Shown here piece by piece: positions 17,866-29,702 of a stretch of DNA of 64,000 bases. Positions within the stretch are counted from its first letter, which is position 1. Every line of letters begins with the position of its first letter. This stretch comes from Trichoplax sp. H2. Taxonomy: Eukaryota; Placozoa; Uniplacotomia; Trichoplacea. Under the pieces are notes generated by a model. The model saw nothing but the letters and a program-made list of their open reading frames with translations. It was not told the origin of the DNA and ran no database searches. The position numbers and the translations under genes were made by a program. The DNA is taken from NCBI GenBank assembly GCA_003344405.1, contig NOWV01000070.1, positions 124,001 to 188,000 of the forward strand, read 5' to 3'.

Positions 17866-20747
17866 TTTGCTAACTTGTACAATATGTAATAATAAATTTG
17901 GTGCAGTAAGGCAAATGATTTAGAATTTAGTATTAGGCAGTTCAGCACTGTAATCAATTACAAAATCCAGTGCTAAATAGTTCAAAACACGCAAGTTGGT
18001 AATTCTTACGCGCTGGTAATGCATATAATGTAATTTGTATAGTGCACTGCACTGTCGGTAGTACTGAAAAGTACAGTACCAAAAAAAAAAAAATTCAAAA
18101 TTAAGCGTCAATGGTCAGAGCTGTACAGTATAGTACAGCAGCAACAGGGTATCAATAATTTTTTTAGAATAGGCAATTAATGTGTGTTTTAATTACTTTA
18201 AAAACGACGTGAGGATTAACTAATAAAAGTTAATACATTTCAATAAAAGTCGACAATCAATTAGTAAGGAAACAGTTTAACCTTAATGTAAATAGTAATT
18301 TGGAAGTTCGAGTTGAACAGATTTGGATTCTATGACCGTGTCAATAGTAGAGTAGTACTGTCCATGTACGATAAGTCGTAGCGTTGTAGGACTCTTGATT
18401 TCCTATTTCTGCTTCGGCAAGCAATGTAAAATAGAGTTAATGATTATGGGACTAACGAAAGGTAGGATTTGAATCAATTAAGCTGGAAATACCAATTGTA
18501 AAAATTGACTGAAAACTATCTAGAGCAAAGGAGTGTAATTTGGGCTAACTGTTGTTGGGATCAAGCGCAAGCTTACAACCAAAGCTAAAAGATGAAGCGC
18601 TTACGACAAGAATAAAAAAAGAAAGGTACTTTGGTGCTTTGACATCAATTAACTTGAAGAATCGGAAAAGGAGTCAGTCAAGACAAGAGGCAAGGATAGT
18701 ATACCAAAGTTAGCAGAATCCAGTCCCCTTTAATAGTCCAACTGACAAGAGGGTGATATCAGCTAGGCAATACGCGTCTGTGTAATTTGATTTGCTTTTA
18801 ATTGAACTGTAAGTACAATGAATGCCCAATTTCTTTTTTTTCTTTCAATAATGCGATTAATGTCGCCAATATAGACACTATTACCAACCAATTTCAGCGT
18901 ACCATGAAGTATGTAGAAGAGGCAAGTGAAAAAGGGAAGAAGAAGAGAACTAAAGTTGTCCTTGCGCTCTTTTTTTCGTATACGGTATAACTCAGCTCCA
19001 GCCGAGATTCTACCAGCAAAATTTGACGTTAAACTAGTGTTGTGTTGTAACAAAGTTTCAATAGTAAACTGCAGGCAAATACCATGCAACTATATATAGC
19101 ATGCCAGTCGTCCACTGAGAGTCTCACCAGTGCCGTGTCAGCATGCTGCACCACGTCCTGGAATCAGAAACAAAGAAAACACACCATTCTACTGTACATT
19201 GTATTGTAAGGTGTGTACTGTACACTGTCGAGTACAATACTGTGTGAACAGCTTCCAAAAAGATTCCGCTTTGTATTTGTTAACAATGAAAGCGAGAATA
19301 CTGTACGATTATGCCATTGCTATATTTGACTAAATGCGTAATTGGATTTGCATAGTTAGCCACCGATATGTTGAACAATCAAGAATGGATCAGTAGAGTT
19401 AAATGGGGTAGTCTAGAATGGTGACGAACAGTGGCATCAAAATGTTCAAGTCGTCTACTGCTCCATATTACAGTATAGACCTGCTTGCACGCACTGTGTC
19501 GTACAGGTGACACTCATGGTGATCGTAACGTACAATACAGTATTGTACTTCCCCCAGTCTGCAGTCTGATGTTTACTATCAAATTGACCTACACAGGTAC
19601 TCACTACAGTAGTGAGCCTGTTGGCACTATGCACTGGGTCAACGACTACCGTACAGTATAGAAGGAAAGAAATCGCTGAATGGCCAGTGAAAATTAGCAC
19701 TCCTTCGCCTCTCCTTCTTTTGATTCTTCCTAATTGAAGACTCCTAAATTGTATACAGTAGAAGCAATCTACTGCATAATATAACGTAGATATTTTATAT
19801 CTTTTTTTTTTTCCCACAGTCATCAAATCAGCTGTTGATTCAATGAAATAATCGTGATGCAGTCATACGAACTAACATCCAAAAAAAAATAAATAGACGT
19901 TATATGCGTCTATAATGATATCATACTTATACCGTCCTTGGATCATTGCAATATGGGAAGTCGGCGTAACGATGTTTATTTTTGGTGTACTGAATGCACA
20001 GCCCTATCTAGCCTATTCATTGACTACTAAAATCAAGTATAAATTACCCTCAATTGGACAGAAAATTGAAAATAATTCGCCTAGCTATGTATGACATCTG
20101 AAAAGGTGGCGGAAACAGTATGTTTGATCCATTGGCACAATGTGGCCTTGTACATACTGTACGTATGTTCGGATGACGTCTATGCTGCTTAACGTCAGAG
20201 AAACATACGTCCAAAGCAATTCTCAATCTCCGCATTGATTCTAAACTTATTGCTGTATAGAATCGGAAGTATATCCTTATTGTTGTCAATAGGTAGCAAG
20301 ATTGTGTAACGTATGAGTTCAATCGAAATATTGTATAGTGCCGAGGTTATGACTTGCCCATGTTGTAAAATACGACAGAATGGTCAATCAGTTTATTTTA
20401 TTATTTATTATCCTATTAAGATCATCATCATCGCTAATTAAATATGGTATTAATCGATAAAATCAAGAATTCAGTTATGATTTGAACTGGATTAATAATT
20501 AATACACCTTTTGCTGCGATGCAGTAACACTTCAAAAGAGGAATTATATTGTAAAGTTAAGGAAAAAAAAAAAATATTAAAAAAAAATGGAGGAGTAATA
20601 CATGTCTTTCTTGAAGGTGTCCGGCTAATGCTCACTTATTCCCATGAATCTTTGACGATAACCCGATTCGGCCATATAATTTATCCATTTAAACATCCAT
20701 ATAACACCTGCATCACTATGATATTATACGGTTATAGCAATAGTAGC

Positions 20748-20800
20748 ATTTATTTATTTATTTATTCTATTGACAGCCTTTATTTATTTATTTATTTATA
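20748..20800. repeat. (TTTA)n microsatellite, two blocks
   Basis: Two runs of repeated TTTA (about 20748-20766 and 20778-20799) are separated by TCTATTGACAGCC. The ORF that crosses them owes its YLFIYLY-type peptide to this repeat and is not coding. Confidence 0.9.
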
Positions 20801-23800
20801 CAATATGACAGAAAGACATAGAATCTCCATTGTTCGTTCTCGCGATCAAGAAGTCCACCGTGAGAGAGTGGCACTTTTCCATTAACCAGTCAGACAGGTA
20901 GAAAAAATTATATCCCCCCCCCTTTCCATTCATTAATATGCGAACATTTCTTTAGTTGAGTATGGTACAGAACAACAGTACATCGTTGTTTGTCCTCTGT
21001 AAAACCGGTCGTTCCATTACCCAATGGGCATCGTTCATTAATTTACTAATTATAGGCTTATAATATAGACCACAATTATACTGTATATAGAAGTTGTCCA
21101 ATCTATAATAGATTGGTAGGCAGATGACGGAGAAAGGAGATTTTTGTTGTTATACTTATATTCCAATTCGGCCCACTTCTATTAAACTCAACTTGCATAC
21201 TACTAGTTGCATTCAATGATAATGTATATATACGTACTTGGTCATGGAATACTAAACAAATACGGTATTTCTTTCCTAGTATATGACTTGGTACAGCTTG
21301 AGAGGTAGGATTGATGAACAAATGAGACTTACATCTACAATATCGCTTCTAATGTTAATAAGCATTTTGTAAAATCACGGATTTTTCAAAATAATGCGAA
21401 CATCATCAAAGAATCACTATTTCAATAAAAGAAGTTACAATGTTACTATATGCTAAATTTCTATAATCTACGTCGATACTACATGACAACATAACGATTA
21501 TACTCTAAAGAAAATAATCTTTGAAATCTTTTCTCACAATTTTTACTATTGAAATATTCTTCACTGGTAATTTCATGTATTAAGCTAATAACGAAGCACC
21601 CAGTACACGATTTTTTTGATAAATGAAGTGGGCGCTCGAGATACTTGCTTATTGGTAAGGCTTAAAGCAATCCTACGAAATGATAACCTGATTTTTCGCT
21701 AACACGTACAGTTTATAGCCATGATTAATTTGATATTTATCCATAAGTATACATTATGAACCTAACTGATTGTAAGAAAATTAAGCCCATAAATAAAGGT
21801 CTTATTGGTCTGTCCACTGATAAAATTCGTACATATAAAACAATGTCGATTACATCTAAAGGTATAGTGCACTGATGATTCACCCCTAATCAATCACTTA
21901 TGCTATCTATATATCAACAGCTTTAATTACCAATTAAGTCGTATCAAATTTTTTCCTTTCTTTATGAATATTTACTCAATTCATAAAACTTTAAAATGGC
22001 TTATTCCTCGTACAAGTGAAAATATTCCCGTACTGCATTGATCTTTAGATTCTTATCATTTTACATCCATTCAATACACTTGGAATGGAAGCATTAGAAT
22101 GCGATACTGCACGTAATCGTGATTCATGATATACACGTAAGTCCGATCCAATTAATATAACTTCAAGCCACTAGCTACGAAAACTTTGGGATCATTATTT
22201 TCGCTGCTCTGCCCAATAACAGATCAAAAATTAAACACCGAATCAAAAAGCTCCCATTTATTTGGCATATTCTATCGACATTATATATGTACTTAATAGT
22301 TATTGCAAACGATGTTCAGTGCATTAAGATAAATGGATCAGTTGTTTATAATTTGACTACCTTACAAATCTAACGAATATGATTATGAATATTTATAATA
22401 AACACAGTTCACTTTGTTTTACTGGGCCCGTAACGTTTGACTCATTCTAAATCAAGAATAGCTTGTATCAATTAATCACGAGTTGATGCGGTACTACTTA
22501 CACTGCTGGGTAAACTATTAAATATAATGACGAAAGGCATAACTTTCCTTGCTAGTAGACAATGCAATCAATCACTAATTAATTGCAATAATTACAATTT
22601 AATGACAGACCTGTTGCTCCGTGATATATTATAATGCCCAATTCTAATATAAGTTAAGGTCTTCGATTGTTTTATCTGTTGTTGTTGACATAATGCAAGA
22701 CATATCTAGGATAAATATCATAATTTGGTCCTTCCTTTAGGAACGCAATGAATTAAAATGATAAAGTTATGGGCGTTGATTTAATCTTGACATCGACCAA
22801 TCATTTCACATTTATGCTAAAACATAGCCTATATGGTTTAAGTCACGTAGACCTTACTTCTACGGAATTGTTGCAGCACTTGTGATAAACACAATCTATT
22901 TTTTTAGTAACCGCCTGACTGCATAGTAACGTATAGAGATGTTGTGCTATCACCCTGAATAAAGTAAAATTAATCAATGCAGCTAAGATTTAATTTATTG
23001 CCAGTATATAAGAATGATACTTCAGTAGAACAAAGTAATATTATCCTTTATTAATAATTATAATAAATGCAATTAATTAATTTATTGATTTATCGGTAAA
23101 AGGAATATCAAATTGTAAATTAGTTTAGATAGAGTGACAGCATTGTTTATGAAGGAACTTTTCATGCTTTTCACTCATAAACATAATCTATTCTTTCGTA
23201 TTCAATAATATTTAATCTTTACGATCAGCCCACTATTACCTCACCAATAATAGCAAAAATGCAACAAAATTTCTGATACGAACGCTTGTTATCTGCCTCA
23301 ATTTGCTGCTTAAAAGCTTTTTTACCATCAATAAGACAACATTACTAAAGAACGAGTAATTAACTTTCACATCTAATTATTTTACGATGTGCCAGTCAAG
23401 AAAACATCTACGGAAAATAAATTTCAACTTTTCTAAAACAAATTCTTGAAGTGAATTAAGAACTTTTACATTGTATAAAATATCAGTAGTATTAATTTTA
23501 AATTTGGACTTTGTTAACAGTAAATGAATTTAACTTTAATCACATCGGCTAAAAAAGTTATTGCCGTACTGAAATATCATATTATGATAATAGAATCTGG
23601 CCACAATCATGGGCGATAATCCATGACATTATTAAGCTTTCAACGTGACATCTTATTATCGTGCGCACGTACAGTATTGTACTATAAATATAATAGTTAA
23701 ACAAATCAACGGACAAAGTCTCATGATAGCATATTAATAAGGAATTAGAAATACATTAATAATTAAACTTTAATTCATATCGTTACAGGACTACCTTTCC

Positions 23801-26767
23801 TTCTGCCATGACAGTTAAATGATGAATAATGTATGTGTATATGTGTCTATATAGGTACATTGAGTAATTTAAAAATTTATGACAGGAGTATAATAGCAGG
23901 CGTCATCAATGAATCATGCAACTTTGCCGACTGCACTTATAAATTATTAACACTGAAACATTATTAGGAGTTGCAAATAGTATTAACACAGATAAAATTT
24001 ATTTTTACTTTCTTCATCCGCAAGACATTATTTGAAATAGATAATGACTGCCTGCACAATTTTAATGCCCTACGACAAAGTAAATCAACACAATATGAAC
24101 AATGACTAATAAGTCTGTATTTTATGTAAATTACACTTGCTTTACCTACAGTTCTCTTCCTTCCGTTCATAAATGTACATGGGCCAATCGAGGCAAATTA
24201 CGTAATTTGATTCTTATTTTGCGTGATAAATTTTATCACTGGCAGTAAATGAGGCCCTAATTTCGTATAATATACTAGATTTAAAGGAATGTAAGGTTAT
24301 TATAAGTTAAGGAGGACAATCTACAAGAATGTTCCTAAAACGAAAATTAGATGCATTATGGCATCAACCATGATGTAATGTCGGACAATTTTGTGCAAGA
24401 CTTTCGCTACGATAGATTTTTAATATTCCTCTCTAGTTCAGACAAAGTACCGTACTGTAGATCAATCTAACTGTATTATGCAAATGAGGCATAAACTATT
24501 AATAAAATGATATGTAATATAGCTATTAGCATTAAATTAGAGACGCAATACAATTAAATAATAAAGCTTATTCAATTATAATATTGTAGTAAAAGTAAAC
24601 AGTGACTGATGAAATATACCAATATAGTATCATCAATAGTAATGTAATCTGGATCATGTCGCTTCTGGTTACCGCCCTAATAAATGAAAGTTATCATAAA
24701 ATAAATGCTAAAGATTCTGTACCAACTAATTGGATATATTCACAGATTAATTAATCTACTGCATGTCGCAAACAATCAACTTCACTTAATTCGTTTTATA
24801 TTTTAATAAAGTAGTATAGAATTTATTAAACGAATGATACGCTTACCTATGGGCTGCTAAAGCATGAACTACTACCATTAATGTAGGACATTATCTAACA
24901 TTCCAACTTGTCATCGTTATACGTATTTCTATATAGTAAAAATGGCGATCACGTTACGACCTATTCATCAATCTTACAAATTAAGGCAGACATGAACGGA
25001 TATTAATATTTATAGCAAATAAAAGTCTCATTCATCCACTTTGTACACGCTTACAGATATTTATATATAATTAGACGTTTAGTGACAAGATTTCCATATG
25101 TTTGACTCAGATCATACATACAAATACCACAATTTCAGTAATTTTGGTAGAATTGCATCACTACAATATCGATATGTAACTCCTCCGTTCAGGGAGCAAT
25201 AAAAAAAAATAAAAAAATTCATAATGAATCGATACGTATCCTGTTCTGACGGGTTAAGGTGACAATAAATCCAACGTTAACTAAATTTTGCGAATGTGAA
25301 TCTTTGTAAATAAATATTATCTACCCTAAGAACTCATACTTTACCACTAGTATTGTCATGATCAAAGTATGTATCGCAAGTACAGTATATAACAGTAAAT
25401 TAGAACATAAGCTATACTACTGTTCGTATGCGTTTAGAAAAAACATGAACGCAAATTCTAAGTTAATCGTTTTCATTAGTTTAACGAGAGCTAGAGCACA
25501 TTTATTAGCCAAATATTAATTTAGGGATATTTTAATTAACTTAACTAATAGTTATTTTGCTTCTAAATTTTACATCGAGTAGTATGAATCACCATTTTGC
25601 GGTATGATGAACATTGATGAAACTATTGAAATTACTAAAATGGCGGATCTTTCTTAGTTTCTCATAGGTAGGATTCCCAGGCAAGACATCATTTTAAATT
25701 TGCTTCCATTATCACACCAATAAATTGACAGTTTTTCGTATAATTCTATTGCTATTTCTAGTTCAGTACGAGAAATATGAACTTTGCTTTTCAATCGTAA
25801 TATTAGCGACAAAATGATATGTATCTTTTCCATTTAAGGAACGATCTACTATACCTAAAGAGTGATAATGTATGACAGAGTGCGTTATGAAAGATCTTTT
25901 TATTTGTCCTTTTAAAGCTCCTTTAAAAATGAACAGGAGATTTGGTTTAACGGAAGTTGCAATGCAAGTATTCGTATATGCAATTCCAGGCTCAAATTTA
26001 AGCCTCCACCTTATAGATTTAGTCATAAAATGTAATACAGTCTAGTTACAGATTTACAGTATATACTTGCACAGTTCTTACTAGATTGTTCGGCTTAAGA
26101 TGGAATCTCAAAATTCGAGCGTCAATTAACTCAAGGACTTTTGGTACTGATCTACATATATAGTCACAGCTTCTTACTGCCTCGCAATACTTCGATTACT
26201 TAAAATCGATATTTAGCACTTTTAGGTGTAACATTATTCACTAAAAAAATTCTGAACCTGCTAAATAATCTCACGGTAGATCATCATAACTAGAGAATAG
26301 GATGGCTGCTGTAATACTTGTTTTTACTCACTGGATCTTTCATAATCTTATCCAACCATTTACGAAAAATAATCACAGAATAAAATATGTCCGAAATAAG
26401 ATACTATGGTTAAAATATGGAGGGCTAACGGACTTGATAGCACTTTAAATTTATTGAATATATTCGGTTCGAAATCTTAAAGGTAATTACAGTCAATCTG
26501 TTTTTGGAATACTAGAGGGTGGCCCATGATACTTTATGTAAGTCAAACTATATCTTTATTGCAGATAGTAATTTACTAATTAAATAGTAATTGACAGAAG
26601 CAAGTTCATATCACCTTCGATGGATAAAATACAGCTTCACAGGATCAAACATTCAGCGTATTCTCATACGTTTACTTGCATAGAATCGAAATAGTATGTC
26701 GGTACGTCCTGTATTGTGAGAGCAATATTTAAGCTGGAATAACTGAACTAGAAGTACTTTTAAGGAG

Positions 26768-26786
26768 GAGTTGACATTGTCAACTC
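26768..26786. repeat. Short hairpin, 8-bp arms
   Basis: GAGTTGAC (26768-26775), a 3-nt spacer ATT, then GTCAACTC (26779-26786). It is perfect but short; in AT-rich DNA it may be chance. Confidence 0.6.
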
Positions 26787-27384
26787 TTTAGAGCACTACA
26801 GGACTTCGATCTGTCTTTTGGCTCTTCCTTACTTGCATTTACAAACTACTGGTACTGTAATCACTTACTATATATAAATGATCTTTTATCGTTGCCACAA
26901 ATACAAGTACCAAAATGTTACACTAAATGTAACAGTCAATGACTTTTATACAAAAGATATTGACTATTTACAGGTTTACTAAAATATAAATAACAATGTA
27001 GAGTACGAAATTTGAAAAAGTTTTATATATAGTAGAAAACTGGAAATCTCTCGACATATATGTAGCGACTGTTTGAAAAATTTTCAAATTTATCACCTTT
27101 ATGGTGTATGGGTTAACTTTTAGAAGAGTGCACACAGTGTATTCGCATATCATAGATTAGTAGTGACTATATTCAGTAAAGATACAAATATGAATACGTA
27201 AAGAAGTTACCACCTTTAACAGTATCACAATATTCAATTTTAAGTATCAGAAGTTTGGCTTACCGATAAATAGCACTGCTTGTATATTTGCTTACTTCTA
27301 TCATTATTTTATTGGTGAATACGGAAGCTAGAAAGACATCTTTAAAGTCAGACCAGATATATTGACCAAAGCCGATCATCATCA

Positions 27385-27813
27385 ATGGGTCCAATGCTAT
27401 ATGGTGCTATGTATCCCTTCAGCTATTCCATCTTGCGAGAAATTTGCAGCTATCCTGGTAGCTATGTTGCAGTTTGGTCTGATACAACAGCCAAAAGTTT
27501 TATCCATGTGTATTACCAACACGATCAGGGTTATTATAATCGACATCTATCAGAAAAGTTAACCCATCTGTGTAAAAAGGCATTTGAAGGAGATATTGGC
27601 GTCTCTCGAGGTGAATTTCAAGATCGATGCTACATTAGGAGAAAAACTGGGAGGCAATGTATTTACTACAGATATTGTAAGCCTAGCAAAATCATTCCCA
27701 AGGTCAAACATATTTATCAAAATATTTCTCAAACCAGCATTATAGATGAAGATATCTTGGATGCAATTTTAATCAATGCTAAACACCAAGAAAATAGTGG
27801 TGATAAGAATTAA
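27385..27813 (+). CDS. Unrecognised 142-aa protein, single exon
   Basis: An uninterrupted 143-codon frame beginning MGPMLYGAMY and ending NSGDKN, in a region where random frames seldom exceed 60-80 codons. I do not recognise the family. The protein has no signal peptide or clear membrane segment. Its middle is rich in His, Tyr and Cys (FIHVYYQHDQGYY, DRCYIRRKTGRQCIYYRYC), the C-terminal third is basic then acidic, with predicted helices (IDEDILDAILINAKH). An AATAAA lies 49 nt after the stop, supporting transcription. The frame remains open upstream of this ATG until a TAA about 50 nt earlier, so a short 5' exon is possible. It stands alone, 1.9 kb before the phosphodiesterase gene on the same strand. 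Confidence 0.55.
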   Translation: MGPMLYGAMYPFSYSILREICSYPGSYVAVWSDTTAKSFIHVYYQHDQGYYNRHLSEKLTHLCKKAFEGDIGVSRGEFQDRCYIRRKTGRQCIYYRYCKPSKIIPKVKHIYQNISQTSIIDEDILDAILINAKHQENSGDKN

Positions 27814-27861
27814 AATAGAAATTGTATTATTCAAGTAATTAAGATATTATATTTATTCAAC

Positions 27862-27867
27862 AATAAA
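27862..27867 (+). terminator. Polyadenylation signal after the 142-aa ORF
   Basis: AATAAA on the plus strand 49 nt after the stop codon of the 27385-27813 frame, a typical distance for a short 3' UTR. Confidence 0.45.
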
Positions 27868-29702
27868 AGGAAAATTACCAAACAGTATATAAAAGCAAGT
27901 TTTATTAACTTCCTCTACAGATTCGTGACTCACAATCGTAAAATATGCGTGTATGTCCTAGCGGCATTAGTTGAATTCATTAACTGATTATTATTATCGT
28001 TGCTTTGTTACTGAGTTCTAATAATAAATTAATTTTGAATTGCAACATGAATACTGGATCGAAGTTCAACAATTTCTCAGCCTAACTACAGTCCTTGGCC
28101 ACAGACAGACTTAGAAAAGTTGAGCAAAAATAATTATTTCAACACTTCAAAAGCGTGGCAACTCGATTTCGACATAACAAATAGAGAAAGATATAATGAA
28201 TTCAGCAATTGATTTAGACACGTATTAATCAGAACAAATTTGGCGTAAAATTACAACTGCAATCATTTATAGAGCGCTAACAAGACTGTCATACCATTAT
28301 TGAATAATTGACGTAACAAATTGCCGGCGATTTTTTTATGAATCATGTTTTTTTTACCTCTTTAAGACACGTAATAATATGTAAGTAGCCGCACTACATT
28401 AATATTCTCCTAATTCAATAGCAGGGTTAACAAACGAATTAGACTTAAATATCGTTCTCTTAACAATTGAAAGGCAATCAATTTTGGCCTGGATAAGAGA
28501 TGTTGTAATTCAAAATGATGTTAATAAAAACTTTAATGGAACGACTGCATGAAAAGATTGTAAATAATAAGTGGATGAAAATGTAATAGTGTTGTAAAGT
28601 ATATTACAAAGTGCTGAAGCATTAAGTAAGATTAAGAATTCTATCTTTTGTCACAGTATCGTAGTAGCAGATATCACGATGTATCTGAGCAGTATCGGAA
28701 TGTGGTTCAACATAGAAGTAATTTTATCATTCTTTGCGATGATACAGCGATAAATATCGATAATACTGTAATGGAACAGCAACAAAATAAAATATTGACG
28801 ATAGATTAATCTTACCCACTTGCAGCCTTTAAATGGTGTCTTGTATCATTCATTAAAAAAGCTGGACAATTCTAATTCCCAATTTTGTTTCTTAAATCAA
28901 TTCCGAACAGCAGCTTATAAAGTAATTATTTAAATCTAATCACTTGCAAATTCATTATGGCTACCTTAAATTAATCAATTATTTAATAGAGACACAATCG
29001 TAACTACTCTCCTCTCGTGTAGCACTTTACCGTAAAAGGCTTCAGATTCCGTAAAGCAACTATAGCAGGATAGATAATCCTGCTATTTAATAAATAGCCT
29101 AAGGAAAAACAATATTTTTCTATTTGCTAATAATGCCATTTTGTATTTTCGATATGTCTATACAATTTGCCCAATTACAGGGTTGTAGCCTTGTAATGCG
29201 ATCATAGCATAGAATTAACCAACCATTCCGATGTCTGCTAGCAGACAGATTATATAACCGAAAGCCATACAGAAATTTAATCCAACAGATATCTACAGTA
29301 TACATACTAGTTGATTGCAATCACGACTACACGTATATCTGATCGTCAAATAGCCAATCAAAATTATCAAAATGTAAATGCCATGATACAATAATGTAAT
29401 TAGCTCTAGGTTATTCTCCTTGTTGTTGAGAACTAGTAAAGAATGCCAACGAGTTTGATTTGTTCTGAAACACTAATAATAATGATTTTTTTTTAAGCAC
29501 TATCATTATCTAGATCACATTGACATCCATCATAGAATAAAAGAGTTTATCACGAATGGTCTTCAAGACGCTAAAGGCAACAGTGGATAAATGATATCAA
29601 TGTATTTATTAATTGATGCAATCAATCGAAAATTTCATTAAATTTAGGAGTAAGATTGTCATGCTTACTGATTAGTAATGCCATACCATATCAGCTGTTA
29701 AA
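27868..29702. other. Intergenic, upstream of the phosphodiesterase gene
   Basis: AT-rich and without a recognised gene; the phosphodiesterase promoter should lie here. A perfect 10-bp hairpin (ATAGCAGGAT at 29062-29071, ATCCTGCTAT at 29077-29086, 5-nt loop) is the only clear structure. Confidence 0.5.
29062..29086. repeat. Perfect 10-bp hairpin upstream of PDE gene
   Basis: ATAGCAGGAT and ATCCTGCTAT are exact complements separated by AGATA. It lies about 620 bp before the phosphodiesterase start codon. It could be a structured RNA element, protein-binding palindrome or chance. Confidence 0.7.

Larger units (their letters stand above)
17866..27384. other. 9.5-kb region with no recognised gene
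   Basis: AT-rich DNA with no ORF resembling a known family. Open frames of 87-124 codons at 18763-19089, 19455-19826, 20050-20322, 20511-20885 and 25763-26026 show no domain, conserved motif or credible splice context. It should contain the DUSP promoter at its left edge. Microsatellite (TTTA)n lies near 20748-20800 and a G/C-free character dominates from about 21 to 27 kb. Many short CTGTAC/GTACAG motifs occur at 18-20 kb. Confidence 0.55.

Noticed and set aside
19455-19826. 123-codon minus frame
   Set aside because: Composition is random-like, rich in repeated TACTGTAC-type motifs, with no domain, splice context or conserved motif.
20511-20885. 124-codon plus frame
   Set aside because: Crosses poly-A and (TTTA)n tracts; peptide is KKK and YLFIYLY low complexity with no family resemblance.
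25763-26026. 87-codon minus frame
   Set aside because: Not low complexity, but no recognisable motif, no nearby polyadenylation or splice support; length is within chance for this window.
26464-26476. GGTTCGAAATC, a possible tRNA B box
   Set aside because: No A box or cloverleaf pairing upstream within tRNA distance.
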